Assembly: GCA_026826555.1 (NCBI GenBank)
Contig: JAKSZT010054458.1
Coordinates: 1,395,481 to 1,459,480, forward strand
Length of the DNA stretch: 64,000 nt
Reading direction: 5' to 3'
DNA from: Tolypeutes matacus
Taxonomy: Eukaryota > Chordata > Mammalia > Cingulata > Chlamyphoridae
The notes under the pieces were generated by a model that made no database searches, was not told the origin of the DNA, and saw only the letters and a program-made list of their open reading frames with translations. The translations under genes and the position numbers were made by a program. Shown here one piece after another: positions 1-11,430 of this stretch. Numbering within the stretch: the stretch's first letter is position 1; every line of letters begins with the position of its first letter.

Positions 1-249
1 ATCACATTGCCTCTCATCTTAAGTCTAATAATTACAAGAGATGTTAGTAAGGCATACCTGTGGCATCATATGATATTAAGACCTAAAGGCAAAATGAAGA
101 TTCACTAACCAAAAAAATATATATATATATATTTAAATCCTAGTATGTGGTAAGATGGTCAGTAACTGCAAAGATCATGACAGCAAGTTATTAGTCTGGA
201 ATATTTTCCTGGCCTTTTCGTATTGCTGATTTCTTCTCATCTTTCAGGC
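1..249. other. AT-rich unique sequence
   Basis: No gene or recognisable repeat apart from a short (TA)n run near 113-132. Probably intron of the SCLT1 gene whose exon lies at 49.5 kb; that assignment is inference. Confidence 0.4.
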
Positions 250-510
250 CTTAGTTTAAATATCATCGTCTTTGACAGTTTTTTTTCCTACAATAGTCTA
301 GCCCTTCCAATCCCCACACCTATACAAGTTAATATCACATTATCACATTTATTTTCTTCATACCACTTACAACATCTAAAATAATTTTGTTTGCTTTCTT
401 ATTATTTATCTCTCTCTATTAGAATGAAAGCTCCAAAAGGGAAGCTATATCCACAAGGCTTAGTACAGTGTCTGGCACACAGAAAGTGGTTTTTGGCTTT
501 GGCAAATTTT
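250..510 (+). mobile_element. L2 LINE 3' fragment
   Basis: The stretch resembles the mammalian L2 3' end: a pyrimidine-rich part, then a segment around 421-480 reading like the L2 phrase on fragment lengths and 'cagtgtctggcacac'. It is old, diverged and 5'-truncated. L2 is an extinct non-LTR retrotransposon family shared by all mammals. Called from recalled consensus. Confidence 0.6.
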
Positions 511-842
511 AGTTAAATTTAGGGATTAGTCCATTCAAAAATGACATTTCTAATATTCTGTATATTGCTTTTTCAAAGTTTTAGCTACCTCTTGCTCTCA
601 ACTTTATACTAACAGGATAATTCAGTGATTATGTTTTCAAAGTAGCTGTCAATTGGTATAACAAAATTGGGAGACTACTGCTAGGAACACAAATATCTGT
701 GTTATAAAGCTTTATTTATAAAGATCACTCATCACCTATTTTAAGAAGTTATTTGAAGAATAAGCTCAAAGTTACAAAGCAATGGGAAAATTTTCCTCAC
801 AATATCTAATTTTAAGTGCTTATCTTAGGATAGGATTGGGGG
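511..842. other. Unique AT-rich sequence
   Basis: No ORF, repeat or RNA gene recognised. Likely intronic. Confidence 0.4.
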
Positions 843-2500
843 AATTTGAAAGTTCATTCATTCAATAAATACTGATGAGTGCTTAATGTCAGATCCTATG
901 CTAGGTGCTAGGGGGATGTGACAGTTTGAAGCTCTTTTTTGAATCCCCAAAGATTATGTTCTTAAACTAATCTATTCCTGTGGGTGTGGTACCCTTGATT
1001 GCATTAGATTCACTTTAGATCACTTGATTAGACTAGTTTTGATTGGACTACATCAGTAAGGCATGACTTAGTTGGGTCTTTGCCCTCTTGCTGGGTCTTA
1101 TATAAACAGAGACTCACAGAGAGAGACGCACACACACACAAAAAGAAGCTACTATTTTGACCTGCCATGTGAGAGAAAGGACTGCAGGAAAACAGAAGCC
1201 CTGAGAGGCCGAAAGAGGTCCTGGAGTCAGAAGTCAGCAGAGCATGGAAAGAGGTCCCCCAACAGGCAGAGCCCATGGAGCAGCTCAAGGCTGAAGAGAC
1301 AAACCATATGCCTGACAGCCCACAGCTGAATTTGGGAAGAAAGCAGAGACCAAGAGAGCAGGCCTGCAAAGAGACAAGCCCTATGCCTGGTTGTCCAGAG
1401 ATGAGCTCTGCGAGATGGTATATTCTAGAGGGAAAGGCAGGGATCTTGGCAGAGATTGGCTGCCATCTTGCTTCACCATGTGGCAGGACACCAGCATCAC
1501 CAGTAGCTGACCTGGTGAGAAAGCATCTCTGATGGTGCTTTGATTTGGACATTTTATGGCCTCGGAACTGTAAGCTTTTATGCTAATACATTTCCCATTA
1601 TAAAAGCCAACCCATTTCTGGTACTTTGCATTGGCAGCCCTGTGGCACACTAAGACAGGGGACAAGGGGGAACAAAGTCCATTCACTATCATAATGGAAC
1701 TTACAAACTACTAGAAAAACTGAAAAAGTTACCAGGTTTACAATATGGATTTATAAACGCTATAAAAAGTTCATGGTGCTTAGAGCTGTCTCCAGAGGAA
1801 GTCGGTTTTTAAGTCAATATATGAAAGATAAATACAAGTTAGGTCAACAAAGGCAAGGGCAGAAAAAGAAAAGTGTTCCAAACAATCAAATCCATGTGTA
1901 AAGGCTAGGGAAAAAGAAAGGATAATAAAATTAGGAGACTGAAAGAATATCAGTATGGATAGGACTAGGAGATGGGAGCAGGGGTTAGAGAGGAAGAAAC
2001 TGGAAATGTAAGGAAAGACAGATCACAAAGGATCTTATGTGTCATGATAGAAAATAGAGACTACATCCTAAATGCAATGGGGAGGCACTAAAATATTTTA
2101 AATATAGAAGTGACATAATTAAATTATAATAGCGGAAGATCCTGCTGATTGCAGCAGGAAAAATAGTTTGTAAAGAAATAAGATTGAGTAGTCAAATTAG
2201 GGGCATATATCAGTCATTCAGGTGAGCCATGTTGATAGCAAACTACAGTAATTGGAAAGAAATGGACAAACTCAAGAAAGACTCAGAGGTAGAATTAGTA
2301 GCACCTGATTTAGGGGAGTGAGGATGGCACCCAGATATTTTCTTGAGCAACTGCATAGAAGTTGTTACCATTAATGGAGATAAGAAATATAGGACGAAAT
2401 AAAAATACGGGTTAGGGGTGGAATAATGGTTTCAGCTTTGAATATACAATATTGAGTTTGAGGTACCTATGGAAATGCTCAATAGAGAGTTAGAAATACA
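843..2500 (+). mobile_element. Ancient mammal-wide interspersed repeat, split by an LTR
   Basis: It opens with a run like ATTCATTCAATAAATACT and a 'gctaggtgctaggggg' phrase. It resumes after the LTR at 1663 and shows phrases such as 'cctaaatgcaatgggg' (2068-2084) and 'gaagtgacataatt' typical of an old dispersed mammalian repeat. I recognise the pattern but not the family name with certainty. Related stretches occur at 3421, 10611 (reverse), 18293, 24540, 41381 and 42356. No coding capacity. Confidence 0.45.
917..1657 (+). mobile_element. Solo LTR, MaLR/ERVL-like (family 1)
   Basis: A 741-bp element with TG...CA ends (TGTGACAG start, ACTAAGACA end) flanked by a perfect 5-bp target-site duplication GGGGA (912-916 and 1658-1662). 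Five-base duplications and an end close to CTAATACA are typical of class III ERVL/MaLR LTRs. A TATA-like TATAAACAG lies at 1101. The usual AATAAA is degraded to AATACA near the 3' end. There is no internal retroviral sequence, so it is a recombined solo LTR. ORFs across it are chance. It sits inside the ancient repeat at 843-2500 and is therefore younger. Confidence 0.8.
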
Positions 2501-3420
2501 GCTTATCTCAAAAAGGTCTGCCTTAGAAGTTGTCTTATAATAATAATTAGCCTTTCACTGTTTGTCTCTATCATAGAAATGGATATCCTAACCCATGCTG
2601 AAAGAAGGAATTTCTATCTAAGTGTATTTCAATTCTCCATATCACTGACATATAATAAATGAATAGTATGATTTTGAAGTTAAGAGCAAGGTTTTTTTCC
2701 TACAATGCATTAGTCTCTTTGAAAATGCCACAAATACTTTAAATAAATAAAACAAATAAGAGAGTTATGGTTCCTAAAGACATGGGATATGAGATTTAAA
2801 TTTGGGCCAACATCTTAGACATTAAAATCAATTACTTTAATTGCTCAGATCATTCTGTTATTACTGAAGCACAGTTTAAGGTAAGGATAAGCCATATAGT
2901 TTTGGTTGATACAACATAAGAGAAAATCCCTCAATTCATGAAATCTTTTAGTGATGACTGAAGATTAAATCACATAAGGCTTTATTCCATATTATATGAC
3001 ATAATTAAAAACAAAAGGTATACTACTCATTTCAGGGAAATGATGGATCTGCCAGCTGTGGCAAGTGTTTTCTTTAAAACTCTTCTATGACAAATTAACA
3101 TAGTATATGCCAGATGTTTTTTTTTTTTTTTTTTCTGTTAAATTATACTTTAATATGCTTCAGTTAGTTTTAGTAATTATGCATTTTGTAATCTGCCAGT
3201 ACCTGCAGCTGCCTCTCATCCTGTTAATTAAAAAAAAGATTTTTTTTTTTTTAAAGAAAGAAGTTATGGCAGTCACACATTACAGATGTATAACTATGTA
3301 TAATGTTTTAGAAATTAGAGATTTCCTTAGGTTTAAATGCTGTATAATTCATTAAAAATATACAAAACACTGAATATTAATATAAAATATACTATAATTC
3401 AAAATAAAAATAATGGATAT
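2501..3420. other. Unique AT-rich sequence with T runs
   Basis: No gene recognised. Long T runs at about 3117-3134 and 3240-3252 might be diverged retroposon tails, but no flanking duplication could be matched. The short ORF across the T run is low-complexity. Confidence 0.35.
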
Positions 3421-3545
3421 TGTATATTCATTTATTCATTCAACAAAATTTTATTGAACACCTATATGCCAGGCAAAATGTAAGCTCATGGTCTTTTGAG
3501 AGAGTCAGAAATAAATGATAATTATACGATAATTCAGTAAGTGCC
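3421..3545 (+). mobile_element. Ancient repeat, 5' fragment
   Basis: It opens with 'attcatttattcattcaac' and a 'tatatgccaggca' phrase, matching the start of the old repeat at 843. It is cut off by the L1 at 3546. Confidence 0.4.
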
Positions 3546-6500
3546 GTAACAGAGGAAGCTTTATGGTTCTTGCTTTTATATTTAGGTTTTTGATCCATTT
3601 TGAGTTAATTTTTGTATAAGGTGTGAGATAGGGGTCCTTTTTCCTTCTTTTGGCTATGGATATTCAGTTCTCTCAGCACCATTTATGGAAGGGACTATTC
3701 TGCCCAAGCTGGGTGGGTTTGACAGGCTTGTCAAAAATCACTTGACCCTACATGTGAGGGTCTGTTTCTGAAGCATCAATTCAGTTCCGTTGATCTGTGT
3801 GTCTGTCTTTATGCCAGTACAATTCTGTTTTTACCACTGTAGCTAGGTTAATATGATTTAAAGTCTGGAAGTGAGAGTCCTCCAACTTTACTTTTCTTTT
3901 TTAAGATGTTCCTGGCTATTCAGGACACCTTAACCTTCCAAATAAATTTGATAATCATGTTTTCCATTTATTTAAAAAATGCTAGTGGAATTTTTATTGG
4001 AATTGCATTGAATCTGTATATCAATTTGAATAGAATTGACATCTTAATGATATTTAGTCTTCCAATCTGTGAACATGGAATATTCTTCCAATTATTTAGT
4101 TTTTTTTTTGATATAACAATGAGTTATAGTTTTCTGAATACAAGTGCTTTACATCATTGGTTAAATTTATTCCAAAATATTTGGGCTTAATCTGTCATAT
4201 TTTATTTTCACCACTCTTTTGACACACTTACTTTTACTGATATAATCTTCATTTCTAGACTCTCTTCCAAGCCTCTCTCTCCTGTGTTTTCTTTTTAGAC
4301 TGTAGCACACCCTTGAGTATTACCTGCAAAGACGGTCTCTTGTTTACAAACTTTCTCAGTTTCTGTTTATCTGTGAATATTTTAACCTTACCCTCATTTT
4401 TAAAAGACAATCTTGATGGATCTAAGATTCTTGGCTAGAAGTTTTTCTCTTACAGTATCTTAAATATATCATACCACTGTCTCCTTGCCGCCATGGTTTC
4501 TGATGAGAAATCGGCACTTAATCTTATTGGGTTTTCCTTATATGTTATGTATTGCTTTTCTCTTGCTGCTCTCAGAATTCTCTCTGTCTTTGGCATTTGG
4601 CATTCTGATTAGTACATGTCTTGGAGTTGGTTTATTCAGATTTACTTGGATGGGTGTTCATTGTGCTTCTTGGACATGGATATCTATGTCCTCAATAGGG
4701 TTGGGAAATTTTCTACCATTATTTCTTCAAATATTCCTTCTGCCCCTTTTCCCTTCTCTCCTCCTTCTGTATATTTGCATGTCTCTTGCTGTCATTTAGT
4801 TCTCTGAGACTCTTTTCAAAACTTTCCATTGTTTTTTTCATCTGTTCTTTTATATGTTCGCTTTTGGGGCCATGTCTTCAAGCTCACTGATCCTTTCTTC
4901 TGCCTCCTGAAATCTGCTGTTATATACCTCCAGTGTACTTTAAATTTCATTTATTATACCTTTCATTCCTATAAGACCTATTTTTCTATGTATCCTTTAA
5001 AATTCTTCTTTGTACTCACCCAGTGTCTTCTTAATATCCTTAACCTTTTTAGCCATCTCTTTGAATTTATTAAGGAGATTTGTTTGAAAATCTATGATTA
5101 GTTGTCTCAACTCCATTATGTCATCTGGAGGCTTATCTTGTTATTTTAACTGGGCCATATCTTTCGGTTTCTTGGTGTGGATTGTAATTTTTTGTCGATG
5201 TCTTGGCATCTGGCTTACTAGATGTATTTATTCTGGGTGCAATTTCTCTCTTTAGTTTAGGACTTTTTTGCTCTTTCTCTCTTGCTGGTTGTTTAGTAGG
5301 AGCCGAGGATGTAGTTGGTATGGTAAGCTGTGGAGGCTGAATCTGCCGACATTGGCCTAGGAACCACTGAAGTTTCTCCCACCTGTCAGGAGTAGAGACA
5401 GAGCTGCAGCCATGTGTAATAATCCAAGTTGTGCAGGCCAAGTCTGTCTGTAGTTGCCCAGAGAGACAAGATGAAGCTTCACACCCCTTTCTCCCCCGTC
5501 TGGGGTTAGGAATGTAGCTGCAGGTGTGGGCAGCAATCTATACCATGTGGGTCCAAAATGAACGCAGTTGTCCAGGTGGACAGATGTAGCATCGGCCCCT
5601 CTTCTCCCCTGCCAGGGGTGGGGATGGACCCTCCAAAGTGCCCAACAATCTAATCCGTGTTTCCAAATGCACCTATGGATGCCCTGAGATGCTGAAGGAG
5701 TACTGTCCCTTCTTCCCTTTAGTGAGTGGGGATGAATCATAGGTTCAGTCCCTGTACATGAAAGTGCCTGCTGTTGCCTGGAGAGGCTGAGGAAACACCA
5801 GTCCCCTCTTATCCTATTGGGGGGTGGGGGTGGAACCACAGGTGCTCAACAGTCGAGTCCATGCAGGCTAAAGTGCCTACCATTTCTCAGAAAGGCTGAG
5901 AAACACTAGGCCCCTCCTATCCGATAGGGGGGCTGGGGGTGTAGATGGAATCAAAGGTGCTCAACAAACCAGTTCATGAAGGTCGAAAGTGCCTGCAGTT
6001 GCCCATAGAGGCTGGGGAAACACAGCTACTCTCCTATCCTATTGGGGGGCAGGGGTCAAGCTACAGGTGTCCAAGTATCCAGTCTTCGTGGGCTGAAAGC
6101 ATCTGCAGTTGCCCAGAGAGGCTTAAGAAACACCAGCCCCCTCCAATCCAATGGGGATGGAGGAGTGGTGATAGAATTGAAAGTGCTCAATGAACCAGTT
6201 CATGTAGACCAAAAGCGCTTTCAGTTGTCCAGAGAGGCCAAGGAAACCCAGCTCCTTTCCTATCCTATTGGAGTGCAGGGATGGAGCCCCAGGTGTCTGA
6301 CTATTCAGTCTATGTGGGCCGAAAGTGCCTGCAGTTGCCCAGAGAGGCTGGTGCAGGTTCTGTCAGCTTCCTTCCTGCTGGGGAGGGTAGGGCTGGGTCC
6401 TAGGCTAGGGCTGCAATCTGATATGGGTGGAAAGAAGCTGATTCCTACCATCACTGTGACTTTAAATCAGCCCTGTTTCCACTCATCCAGGGGTGGAGTT

Positions 6501-6930
6501 AAGATGGCAGCTATCAGCCTCTTTCCAATTTGGACAGGTTCAAACTTTAGCTGTTCTTAGTATTATACTTTAGCCAGCTGAATTTACTAATCAGTAGCTG
6601 AAATCGGTGGCCAATTATCTCTTCCTCCCCCATTTTTGGGAAATGGAGCTTCCAATTCCAGCCACAGAATAGCTCCTGAGGTAGTGTGTGCCACTCGTGG
6701 AGGATGGGCACCAGCCTCCACAGCGTGAGGTGCTCTATTTGCAAATCTTCACTGCAGATGGGTAGTCTCCTCCTTCCATTCTTTCAAGGATATTGCAATA
6801 TGCTCTTCTGGTCTCCTGGAGCCCCCAAACAGGTGCTTTAGATAATTCTGGGTGATTACTAATTGCCCTGTAGGTTGAGCTGACTCTTGGAGCTCCTTAC
6901 TCAGCCGCCATCTTGCCCTGCCTCCCTTGG
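3546..6930 (-). mobile_element. L1 LINE with internal deletion: ORF2 end, ORF1, monomeric 5'UTR
   Basis: Read on the minus strand from 6930, this is an L1 5' end (GGCAAGATGGCGGCTGAG; a YY1-type motif on the plus strand at 6904-6918), a long 5'UTR, then ORF1 with its ATG near 5157, and finally ORF2 C-terminal sequence (3546-4195). ORF1 hits a stop within six codons of that ATG. Most of ORF2, including the endonuclease and the catalytic reverse transcriptase, is missing: sequence passes at about 4200 from the ORF2 end straight to the ORF1/ORF2 junction. The 5'UTR holds about nine tandem monomers (separate entry). The element is dead, but its transcript start region is intact. Confidence 0.8.
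5390..6400 (-). promoter_or_regulatory. L1 5'UTR tandem monomer array
   Basis: The phrase close to GCAGTTGCCCAGAGAGGCT, with diverged versions, recurs at about 5450, 5564, 5674, 5770, 5879, 5995, 6105, 6221 and 6331, spaced mostly 109-116 bp. Each unit also carries a 'cctatcc...attgggg' block and an 'aaccacaggtgctcaac'-like block. In rodent L1s, monomer arrays of this kind are the internal RNA polymerase II promoter, and that role is inferred here. Long plus- and minus-strand ORFs over the array (5945-6560, 5357-5839) come from the GC-rich repeat and are not genes. Confidence 0.75.
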
Positions 6931-7782
6931 ATAATGTCCTCCTTCATCTATTTTTTAAGCAACTTTATTTTAAGAGATATAATCTACACATTACATAATT
7001 TACTCATTTAAACTGTACAATTCAATGGTTTTTAATATATTCACAGATATTTGCAACCATCACCAATTTTAGAAAATTTTCATCACCTCAAAAAGTAACT
7101 CTGTACTGTTTAGCTATCACCCCCCCACACCCCTTCCGTCTCCCACAGCACTAAACAACCACTAATGTTATTTCTGTCTCTATAGATACCATATTGTTGG
7201 CATTTCTTATGAATGGAATCATATAACATGGTTTTTTGTGAATGGCCTCTTTCACTTAGCATCATGTCTTCAAGGTTCACCTATATTGTAACATGTATCA
7301 GTACTTTATTCCATTTATGACTGCATAATATTCCATTGTATAGATATACTACATTTTATCCATTTGTCAGTTGACGGAAATTTGTGTTGTTTCCATATTT
7401 TGGCTATTAATAATAATGGTGCTGTGAACTTTTGTATACAAATTTTTGCATAAACACCTTTTTATAGCTATTTTGAGTATATACCTAGGAGTGAAAGTGG
7501 AATTGCTGAGTCATGTGGTAACTCCATGTGCATTAGTCAGGTTTCTCTAGGGAAACAGAACCTAGTGGCAATATGCATATATAGTATGCAAATATTATGT
7601 GCTTTTTAAACATAGGAATTGGCTCATATGACTGTGGGGATGGGCAAGTCCAAATTACGTAGGGTGGACTGCAAGCTGGGAACTCTGGTGAGTTTCAATG
7701 AATTCCCCATGAGAAGCTGGCTGGCTTAAGTAGAGATGAAAATTCTCCCTTCTGACTGCTAAAATCATCACTTCTTTTCTTT

Positions 7783-8854
7783 TAAACAATTTATTGAAGT
7801 ATATCATTTATACATGAACATACTTAAACAATAAGTGTTCAGTAAACATTATGAACTTACAAAACAAACACATATAACATCATACAGGGCTCCCACATAT
7901 CACCCCACCACAAATACTTTGCATTGTTGTGAAACATTTGCTAACAAATTATGAAAGAGCATTGTCAAAGTATTACTACTAACTATAGTACATATCTTAC
8001 TCCCCTATACTTTTTTTTAAGGATTAATTAATTAATTAATTTTACTTTTATCCATTTTTACCTCCCAGCCCCACCCCACTTTTGCTGTTTTTGTGTCCAT
8101 TCCATTCTCTGGGCAACTCTCTGTGTCCGTTTCCTGCCCTCTCTTCTCATCTTTCTCCTCCTGTCTTCACTGGGATTCGATCCTCAGAACCTCTGATGTG
8201 GGAGAGAGGCGTCCTACCACCTGCATCACCTTATAGTTTTTCGGCGCATCTCATCTTGGCTCTCCCTGTGTCACTCTCCTGTTACGTTATCATCTTGCTG
8301 TGTGGCTCGCAGGGCCTGGTGGCGCACCCACATGCAGGGCCTGATGGCGCACCCACGAGGGGTCTGGGAGCTCCCCCGTGCGCGGGACCTGGTGGCACAC
8401 CTGTGCATGGGGCCTGGGGGGCTCACCTGCTCATGGGGCAAGGCAGTGCACACACGAGCGGGGCCTGATGGCTCACCTGCTCGCGGGGCCTGCAGCGCAT
8501 CCATGCACAGGGCCTGGTGGCCCATGTGCCTTCTATTATTTTTCTTTTTAAAATTTTTACCGGGAGGTCCTGGGGATCGAACTCAGGCCCCTCCATATAG
8601 GAGATGGACGCCCAACCATTTGAGCCATATCCGCCCCCCTGCTATATCTGTTAAGGTTGACCAAAGATACCTAGAGTTACAGTCTTTTCCCATACAAGAT
8701 GGTTATATAATAAATCAGGCTTAGTTTATCACCAGCATTCTAAAATCTAGACCTAGGGAGAAAAACTAGGTCTGGGGACACATGCATGGTTTCTAACATA
8801 GCGAATGTTTAGCCTACCTTGATTATTACAAAATCAGGACAGCAAGAATATTCG
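7783..8854 (-). mobile_element. L1-type 3' segment inserted in the LTR
   Basis: Flanked by a duplication of CATCACTTCT (7767 and 8855), with a T-rich left end fitting a minus-strand retroposon. 7783-8009 matches the 3' module also found at 14338, 45791 and 50049 ('ttgcattgttgtgaaacatt'). 8642-8854 is the remaining 5' part, which I could not match elsewhere in the window. A dimeric DAS SINE (8010-8641) sits inside it. Confidence 0.6.
8010..8641 (-). mobile_element. Dimeric DAS SINE with expanded GC-rich spacer
   Basis: Two tRNA-like heads in reverse orientation: one near 8165-8225 (B box 'gggattcgatcc' on the plus strand) and one near 8560-8638 ('gggatcgaactc', 'gagccatatccgcccccc'). Between them, 8308-8525 is a GC-rich imperfect tandem repeat with recurring GGGCCTG(G/A)TGGC. 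Its left end is T-rich, the SINE tail. Flanks share an imperfect CTATAYT. This copy explains the CpG-rich ORFs on both strands. Confidence 0.8.
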
Positions 8855-9085
8855 CATCACTTCTCCTTTTAACGCCTTCAACTGATTGGATGGACTTCTC
8901 TCATTGTTGAAGGCGATCTCCACCTTTGATTGTAGATGTAATCAGCCATAGATGCAATCAACTTACTGAGGATTGAAATCCATGAAATAGCCTCACAGTA
9001 ACAATCAGGCCAGTGCTTGCTTGACCAAACAAGTGGATACCATAAGCTAGCCAAGTTGACATAGGAGCTTAACCATCACACTACA

Positions 9086-9736
9086 TGTAGTGGTTTGGTA
9101 TTATTTATGAATTCCAAAAATAGATACTGGATTATGTTTATAAACTGGTCTGTTCCTCTGGGTGTATTAGATTATATTAAATTCAGAGGTTTCACTTTTA
9201 CTTGATTAAATAATGATTAAGGCTTTGATTGGGTCATATCAGTAGGACACTGAGTCCCCGTGGGGACTCACAGAGAAAACTACATGGCAGAGGAGTTAGT
9301 TGGAGTTTTTGATGCTGGAGCTTCAGGAAGTAAACACATAGGAGAAGAACACAGAGAAATAGAGATGGCTCCATAGACGTGGCACAGGCGCCAGGAAGAG
9401 AGAGAGCCTGATAGTCTACAGCTGACCTTGTGGAGAGACCAGAGCAGCTGAGCCCAGAGAGAAACGAGCCCCTGGAGAGAGATGAGACTTTTCACAGCCT
9501 ACAGCTGATATTGGAAGAAGCTGGGACAACGGAGCCTTAAAAGGAAGAGGAAGGCTGGACCCTTGCAGACATTGGAAGCCATCATGCTCCAACCCGTGGC
9601 AACAGACTTTGGTGAGGGAAGTAACTTACACTTTATGGCCTGGTAATTGTAAGCTTCTACCCCAAATAAATGCTCTTTATAAAAGCCAACAGATTTCTGG
9701 TATTTTGCATCAGCACTCCTTTAGCTGATTAATATA
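9086..9736 (+). mobile_element. Solo LTR, MaLR/ERVL-like (family 2)
   Basis: Starts TGTAGTGGTTTGG and ends near GATTAATATA. The 3' part has AATAAATGC (polyadenylation signal, about 9665) and the phrase 'ccaacagatttctggtattt', shared with the copies at 22421 and 29503. It lies 5 bp from the reverse LTR at 7529-9080, within the same old L1M. No internal ERV genes. Confidence 0.75.
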
Positions 9737-9911
9737 TCATTTAACATTTGAAGAAGTTTCACTTTTCTAAAGCAGTTATACCATTTTACATTCTACCAGT
9801 AATGTATGAGGGTTCTAATTTCTCCATATTCTTGCCAATGCTTGTTATTATCTGACTTTTAGGTTATAGTTATCCTAGTGGGTGTGAATTGGTATCTCAC
9901 TGTGTTTTTTC

Positions 9912-10387
9912 TTCTCAACAAAATGTGGCTGATTCTTAATCTTTCTTTAAAATTTTATTTTTTATATCCATATTCAAGTTACTCAGTTAATACAAGATAA
10001 CTACAATAACAATAAATATGCTTTAGTCAGCAGTTACACTCCCTGCTTATTTTTTGTACATTCCTCAATCTTGAGGGATTTGGGATGATGTCCACTCTGA
10101 CTGATTCAGGATGAGAAGGGATGTAGACATTATGGACCAGAGGAATAGAATTATTCTGCTTGCAGTTAAAAATATTCCTTGCTTTTGGGATATGGCTGGC
10201 CCATCAACATTATTTTGTTAGTTGTCCAGGTCAGGCCCAAAGAAATGGAGAGTTGGCCCCATATCTGCTGGTTTCAGGGCTCAACCAGCATAGGAACAAT
10301 CTGAAGGCTTTAAGTTTCTGAGAACTATACTTAACAGATAAATTGAAAATTATAGTTTAAAATAGAAGTAGAAGAATCATGATTAGG
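9912..10387 (-). mobile_element. L1 3'UTR fragment
   Basis: It breaks the L1M sentence 'ggtatctcactgtg...gatttgcatttt'. The segment includes 'ttgagggatttgggatgatg' around 10070, matching the same phrase in L1 3'UTRs at 26550 (plus strand) and 51250 (minus strand). A T-rich left end implies minus orientation. 5'-truncated, non-coding. Confidence 0.55.
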
Positions 10388-10610
10388 AGATTTGCATTTT
10401 CCTGATGACTAATGATGTTGAACATTTTTTCCTGTGAATACTGGCGATTTGTATATTTTTCTTGGAGAAATGTCTATTCAGGTGCTTTGCCCATTTTCAT
10501 TATTGACTTTTAAGAATTCTTCATACAGTCTATATACAAGTCCCTTATCTGATAGATGATTGCAAATATTTCCTCCCATTCTGTTCACTTACTTGATGGT
10601 GTTTCCCTAG

Positions 10611-11430
10611 CATTTTTTACTCACTTTCATTCTCCACACTGTATCTTGAGTGATCTTTAAAAAAATATAAGATCAGGTGATGTCTGCAGTTAAAACTGTA
10701 CAACAGCTTTCATTCACACTTCAAACCGTTTAACCTGGCTTATAAAATCCTACAACATGATCAGTAATCACCAAACATTCCATGTATTCCATACCTTTCC
10801 CAGCCTCCTATACAGTTAGGTTGAGTCCATGTGACTCAGTCTGGCCAATGAATGTGAAAGGAAGTGATGTGTATCACTTCAAAGTAGAGGTAAAAAGCCA
10901 GTGTTCCTTTTCCATCCATGTTTCCTTGTTTCAGCAATCTCAGAAAACCATGTGTCAAGATAATGGAAACTCCACCAGCAGAGGTTCTTGCCAAATTGCC
11001 TAATTTTTATTTTTTTTTATTCTTTTCAACTTGTCTTAGATATGTGACATGAGCAAGAAAAAAAAAATGCTTTGTAGTGTTAAGCCACTGAAATTTCAGT
11101 CTGATTGCTTTGGCAGTTGACATTGCTTAACTTAATACACTGTCTAAATCTGACCTCATCTTATACCACTATTACCTTCATTTTGCATACTATTTCTTTT
11201 ATTTCAAGCATACCAAGTGTATTTATGCCTTGAAGTCTTTCAATTAGCTGTTCAAAGACTGGAATGTGCCTTCTCCTGATTTTTAAATGCCAGTATCCTT
11301 TTTGTCATTAGATCTCATCTCATGATTCATTTCCTCATGAGATTTTTCTTGTCAAACTAGTCTCAAGTATCCACCCATTCATTATCACATTGCCATATTG
11401 TAAAATTTCTGCATAGTATCTATGAATTGA
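10611..11430 (-). mobile_element. Ancient repeat (reverse), split by an LTR-like repeat
   Basis: 10611-10789 and 11137-11430 look like the reverse complement of the same dispersed repeat as 843-2500 ('ttcaaaccgtttaacctggc', 'caagactggaatgtgcctt'-like text). Strongly diverged. The break holds the element at 10790-11136. Confidence 0.35.
10790..11136 (+). mobile_element. Old MaLR/MER-type repeat
   Basis: Contains 'gtccatgtgactcagtctgg', 'ggaagtgatgtgtatcactt' and, near the 3' end, 'gttaagccactgaaattt', phrases typical of old mammalian LTR/MER elements. Exact family not determined. No coding sequence. Confidence 0.45.

Larger units (their letters stand above)
7529..9080 (-). mobile_element. LTR, MaLR/ERVL-like (family 3), with insertions
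   Basis: On the plus strand it starts TGCATTAGTCAGG and ends AACCATCACA, the reverse of an LTR beginning TGTGATGGTTA. It is the same family as 12682-13328: shared blocks include 'ggcaagtccaaat/ggt', 'gatgtaatcagccat' and 'ggccagtgcttgct'. About 1.07 kb of it (7783-8854) is a later retroposed L1 segment that itself holds a SINE. Net LTR length is about 480 bp. It lies within L1M sequence. Confidence 0.7.
6945..10610 (-). mobile_element. Old L1M 3' end, heavily interrupted
   Basis: 6945-7528 matches the well-known L1M 3'UTR on the minus strand (for example 'actgtacaattcaatggttt' and 'ttccattgtatagatatac'). The same element resumes at 9737 and again after 10387 ('gatttgcattttcctgatgac', 'cctttgcccattttcat'-like text). 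The interruptions are LTRs at 7529-9080 and 9086-9736 and an L1 3'UTR piece at 9912-10387. No intact ORF. Confidence 0.8.

Noticed and set aside
5945..6560. 82- and 172-codon plus-strand ORFs with repeated peptide blocks
   Set aside because: The repetition comes from L1 5'UTR monomers; no start context, splice sites or homology.
8082..8724. Proline/glycine-rich ORFs on both strands
   Set aside because: Translated GC-rich DAS SINE spacer repeats.
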